DNA of 64,000 nt, from NCBI RefSeq assembly GCF_018678075.1, contig NZ_JAHHIR010000035.1, forward strand, positions 62,001 to 126,000. Reading direction: 5' to 3'. Positions 61,012-64,000 of the stretch are shown here, in pieces; position 1 is the first letter of the stretch; each line of letters opens with the position of its first letter. The position numbers and the translations under genes are program-made. Under the pieces are notes generated by a model that did no database searches, was not told the origin of the DNA, and saw only the letters and a list, made by a program, of their open reading frames with translations. This stretch comes from Epibacterium ulvae (lineage in GTDB: Bacteria; Pseudomonadota; Alphaproteobacteria; Rhodobacterales; Rhodobacteraceae).

Positions 61012-61790
61012 GCGCGCCCACTGATACTCGTGACCCCTGGGCAAAACTGCGCGCTGCAACGCCTGCGCGCATTGGGCTGGGACGCGCTGGAACCGGGCTG
61101 CCGACCTCCGACAATCTCGACTTTCAATTTGCCCATGCGCGGGCGCGTGATGCGGTGCATTCGGCGCTGGACGTGAGCCGCCTTGAGCAGGATTTGGCAG
61201 CGTTTGAGGTGATCCAAGTGACCTCTGCCGCGCCGGACCGGGCGACCTATCTGCGCCGCCCGGATCTGGGGCGACGTTTGGGCGCGAATGAGGGCGCAAA
61301 TCTGCCCGCCCAGCCTTGTGATGTGATGTTTGTCATTGCCGATGGCCTGTCCTCGGCTGCGGTGCAAACCCATGCAGCGGCGGTCATTGAAGCGGCTTCG
61401 GCAAAGCTCACAGGGTTTGCGATTGGCCCGGTTGTGATCGCCACCCAGGCGCGGGTTGCCATCGGGGATGAGATCGGCCAGGCCATCGGCGCGCGGTTGA
61501 CCGTGCTGTTGGTGGGCGAACGTCCCGGCCTGACGGTGGCGGACAGTCTGGGGGCCTATCTGACCTATGGGCCAGCGCCCGGCGTCAAAGACAGTGCCCG
61601 CAATTGCCTGTCCAACATCCACGCCAAAGGCGGCATGAGCTATGATCTGGCGGCCGAGAAAATCGCCTGGCTCACCCGCGCGGCCTTGCGGATGGAACTG
61701 ACCGGCACCGGGTTGAAAGAAGAGGCCGACCCCACAGAGATCCCGGATGCATCCGACGCCACCCAGGCGCTGAACACGCCGCAGACGTAG
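61008..61790 (+). CDS. eutC: Ethanolamine ammonia-lyase small subunit
   Basis: Cobalamin-binding small subunit (260 residues) of ethanolamine ammonia-lyase. Family landmarks: PARIGLGRAGTGLPTSDNLD, HARARDAVHSALD, DVMFVIADGLSSAAVQTHAA and the C-terminal VKDSARNCLSNIHAKGGMSY (conserved nucleotide-loop region). ATGA overlap with eutB. It is the last gene before repeat copy B. Together eutBC release nitrogen from ethanolamine; the acetaldehyde route is not encoded here. Confidence 0.95.
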   Translation: MSAPTDTRDPWAKLRAATPARIGLGRAGTGLPTSDNLDFQFAHARARDAVHSALDVSRLEQDLAAFEVIQVTSAAPDRATYLRRPDLGRRLGANEGANLPAQPCDVMFVIADGLSSAAVQTHAAAVIEAASAKLTGFAIGPVVIATQARVAIGDEIGQAIGARLTVLLVGERPGLTVADSLGAYLTYGPAPGVKDSARNCLSNIHAKGGMSYDLAAEKIAWLTRAALRMELTGTGLKEEADPTEIPDASDATQALNTPQT

Positions 61791-62658
61791 GTCGGGTTTA
61801 CATCCGTTGTTCCTAGGGTGTTGGTTCCACCTCAAAGGACGCGCAAAAGGCGCATATGTCCATGAGTTTTCAGCGTCTGCGCAAGCAGCGTGATCGAGGC
61901 AACTTCAACTTTCCCGGGGTTAACAGATGCTTGCAATGTTTCGCACGCGAAACAATTGACCGTTTGGACAATCAAAGAGTTTTGCAACGATTTGGGAGCG
62001 GGGCACTGAGTTTAAAAGGTTTGCCCTTCACAGCCCGTTGCATTGGCTAAAAGTTTAATGAGATTTTTGGCGGTCAACAGGCGGCGCGCCACAGCAACCT
62101 ACGCAGGCGATTAATTTGTGTAACGCCCAATGTAATCCACAAAGTAGACCTAGATACTGCATGCGGCGAAGGTCTCAAAAGAGCCCATGTCGACCAATGC
62201 TGCGGGATGCACAAATGTCAGCAAAGCGCAGTAAGCGGGCACGAATTGAACTCTAACAGCATCAAAGTTCGCTGGACTGACTTGGCGAAGGATTCGGCGG
62301 AGGACAGGACCAAGCCCACTAAGACTGATCTTGCGCCTTAATGCCATGCCAACAGCAGCAAAGAACCGACAGTGCGCGATCTTTGGCTCCCGAATGGTGC
62401 TGATCCATTTGTAGTGGCCTTAGAGATTGTGTTTTGCATTCAATGAAAATTTCTTTGGCACGCACCATACACTTCCCTCAGTGCGAACAACCGTGACAAA
62501 AAAGAGCGGCACAAATAATGGCGGGCCGAGTAACGTAGTGCTTCTCACAAAAACAAAATGCGTTGCCAATCGGGCAACGCATCCCTGCTTGAAGTATTCT
62601 TCCAGACGTATCTCGTGTCGCATAGCATCGGATGCAAATTGAAATGAAAGGTTCAGCG
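61791..62658. other. Gene-poor stretch with repeat copy B and a gntR 3' fragment
   Basis: Between eutC and the RidA gene lie 868 bases. The first part holds repeat copy B (61849-61971) with a remnant of a GntR gene end. The following 690 bases have lower GC and no convincing gene; frames at 62150-62347 and 62427-62741 show no family, no ribosome site and no codon pattern. I see no transposase, integrase or tRNA there. Confidence 0.6.
61849..61971 (+). repeat. Direct repeat copy B
   Basis: 123 bp, matching copy A at 52045-52168. It encodes a remnant of a GntR C-terminus (MSMSFQRLRKQRDRGNF) without the stop codon seen in copy A. Last 45 bases (61927-61971) are identical to copy A, including the palindrome GTTTCG CACG CGAAAC at 61938-61953. 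Confidence 0.9.
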
Positions 62659-63153
62659 ATGTCCGCGTCTCTCAGCATGATCGAACAAAAACTAGAATCC
62701 ATGGGATTGAAGTTGCCGTCACCTCCTCGTCCAATCGCCAACTACCTACCTGCTGTGGAAGTTGGAAATATCCTCTACGTTTCAGGCACGCTCGGCACGA
62801 TCCGTGATGAAAATGATCAGGATATCATACCGATCAAGGGTAAGTTGGGCGGCGAATTAACCATCGAGCAGGGCTACGAGTCTGCAAAACTTATGGCCCT
62901 AAACCACCTTGCTTTGATGAAAAAGGCCATCGGTGACCTGGACCGAATTGAGCGCATCGTAAAAATGGTTGGATATGTGAATTCTGCGCCTGGGTTTACC
63001 GAAGCGCACCTGGTTCTAAACGGGGCGTCCGACCTCTACGAAGCCCTATTGGGCACAGAACGCGGCAAACACGCGCGTGCGGCTCTGTTTCAAAACGAAC
63101 TTGGCTTGGATGCACCGGTCGAAGCGGAAATGACCGTTCAGTTGAAATCCTAA
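62659..63153 (+). CDS. RidA/YjgF-family protein
   Basis: A 164-residue RidA-superfamily protein of the larger form that has an N-terminal extension: SMIEQKLESMGLKLPSPPRP, the core motif VEVGNILYVSGTLGTIRDEN and the trailing TEAHLVLNGASDLYEALLG. The conserved Arg found in imine-deaminating RidA is not visible, so it may not be a deaminase; a related subgroup acts in amino-acid or aromatic catabolism. ATG at 62659 after AAAGG; an ATG at 62644 is possible. Convergent with the LysR gene. Confidence 0.88.
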   Translation: MSASLSMIEQKLESMGLKLPSPPRPIANYLPAVEVGNILYVSGTLGTIRDENDQDIIPIKGKLGGELTIEQGYESAKLMALNHLALMKKAIGDLDRIERIVKMVGYVNSAPGFTEAHLVLNGASDLYEALLGTERGKHARAALFQNELGLDAPVEAEMTVQLKS

Positions 63154-63154
63154 A

Positions 63155-64000
63155 TCAATCTTCGTTGATCCACCAACGTTTGCGGGCGGCCTTCAAGGCT
63201 GCCTCATCTTTTTCTTCCCACTCCGAAAAGCGATCTTCCGCGAATTTGGCGAATAGTTCAGCCGCCGGAGAGAGAGCCCTCTGCCGTCGGCGCGCAATCG
63301 AAAGGTGCCGGTGATCAAAGGCTGAACATTGTAGATTTACGGGAACCAGAACATCCGCGTTGATTTCTGAATAGACCGCCTGCGCTGGTACAAAGAATAC
63401 CGCATTGTTCAAAAGCGCGTAGCTTCGCAGAAACTGAAGTTTGTTACTGATTGTCTTAGGTGCAACCTGTGCTTTTTGCTTTTTGGCGATGCGTTTGATC
63501 AATTGGCTAATCCCAAAACTGCTGTCGGGAAGCACGTGATCATAGCCCATCAACTCAGGCAATTCGATCGGCCGACCATCTGCAAGCGTATGTTTCGAAG
63601 GAACAAAAGCTTTCAAAGGCTGATGGTAATGCGCGAAGGCTTCGAGCGCGTGGTGGTTTGAAAAATCGTACACAAAGCCAATGTCAGCCTGATATCGATC
63701 CAATGCATCCACGGTTTCATCGCGGCTGGCGACCACAATTTCAAAGGTCACGTCCGGGTAGGCTTCATTGAATTCTGTTAAAATTCGGGGCAGGAAATTT
63801 TCGGTGATGCCTTCAACCGTGGTAATGCGGATTTCACCTCGGTGCAGCGCGCGCAGATCGTCGATATCTGACTGTACAAGATGCAATTGTGCTTCAATTT
63901 TCAAACCATGCGCCCAAAGCCGTTCTCCGGCTTCGGTTAAGCGAACGCCGTCTGACCTGCGGTCTAGCAACACGCAGTCCAACTCATGCTCTAGAGCAGA
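63155..64000 (-). CDS. LysR-family transcriptional regulator (5' part missing)
   Basis: The effector domain and the end of the DNA-binding region of a LysR regulator; the first about 45 residues lie beyond the window edge. SALEHELDCVLLDRRSDGVR is the C-terminal end of the helix-turn-helix, GEIRITTVEGITENFLPRI and the segment ADIGFVYDFSNHHALEAFA belong to the effector domain. Convergent with the RidA gene, with a one-base gap, so a functional link is likely. Effector unknown. Confidence 0.9.
   Translation of the reverse strand, partial: SALEHELDCVLLDRRSDGVRLTEAGERLWAHGLKIEAQLHLVQSDIDDLRALHRGEIRITTVEGITENFLPRILTEFNEAYPDVTFEIVVASRDETVDALDRYQADIGFVYDFSNHHALEAFAHYHQPLKAFVPSKHTLADGRPIELPELMGYDHVLPDSSFGISQLIKRIAKKQKAQVAPKTISNKLQFLRSYALLNNAVFFVPAQAVYSEINADVLVPVNLQCSAFDHRHLSIARRRQRALSPAAELFAKFAEDRFSEWEEKDEAALKAARKRWWINED

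Noticed and set aside
62150-62347. Short minus-strand frame in the gene-poor stretch, suspected transposase remnant
   Set aside because: No transposase motif and no inverted ends; cannot be supported.

Overview
The window looks like a chromosomal segment of a marine alphaproteobacterium of the order Rhodobacterales (Roseobacter group). The evidence is the gene content and order (recJ-glpX-hom; dnaG-rpoD; nrdR-ribD ... ribE-ribBX-ribH-nusB; mmcB; rpoH), abundant TRAP-type transporters, Tad-type surface proteins, and a tRNA-His without an encoded G-1 and with discriminator A73, a hallmark of alphaproteobacteria. Nothing suggests a plasmid or prophage, and no rRNA, complete insertion sequence or CRISPR array is visible.

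Layout. 1-3.4 kb: an accessory catabolic cluster (cut-off TAXI-TRAP binding protein, RpiR regulator, BKACE enzyme, class III aminotransferase). 3.5-16.5 kb: housekeeping and mixed genes (tRNA-Glu, recJ, glpX, hom, a small lipoprotein, a TetR regulator, ppk2, a pirin, a TadE/TadE/TadG-like trio, glutamate dehydrogenase). 16.6-24.5 kb: dnaG, rpoD, small secreted or conserved proteins, YjbQ, nrdR. 24.5-34.6 kb: the riboflavin genes (ribD, ribE, ribBX, ribH, nusB), split by an opposite-strand capsule export/synthesis trio (kpsC, kpsD-like, kpsS). 34.6-47.5 kb: a probable 45-residue small gene, a PP2C-like phosphatase, regulators, a Tat-exported metallo-hydrolase, mmcB, tRNA-His, an RluD-type pseudouridine synthase, rpoH with a good heat-shock promoter, phhB-phhA and an Lrp regulator. 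47.5-52.1 kb: an amine/amide catabolic cluster (class III aminotransferase divergent from an ectoine-hydrolase-like M24 protein, an ArgE-like deacetylase and a GntR regulator). 52.0-62.0 kb: a 9.8-kb segment bounded by two ~124-bp direct repeats. It holds a decayed polyol/glycerol operon (three pseudogenes), its probable DeoR regulator, an intact TRAP transporter and ethanolamine ammonia-lyase eutBC. 62-64 kb: a gene-poor stretch, a RidA-family protein and a cut-off LysR regulator.

How it works together. The intact accessory modules suggest scavenging of nitrogen-containing marine solutes: ethanolamine or a related amine by TRAP uptake and B12-dependent deamination, an ectoine-like compound by hydrolysis, deacetylation and transamination, and an unknown beta-keto acid plus amine pair through BKACE and its aminotransferase. 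The most unusual region is the repeat-bounded segment. It carries a promoter-like 45-bp block conserved perfectly at both ends and a polyol operon disabled by at least two frameshifts, two amber codons, an internal deletion and a damaged FAD-binding loop. No clearly new defence or mobile system was found; the best leads are in the findings.
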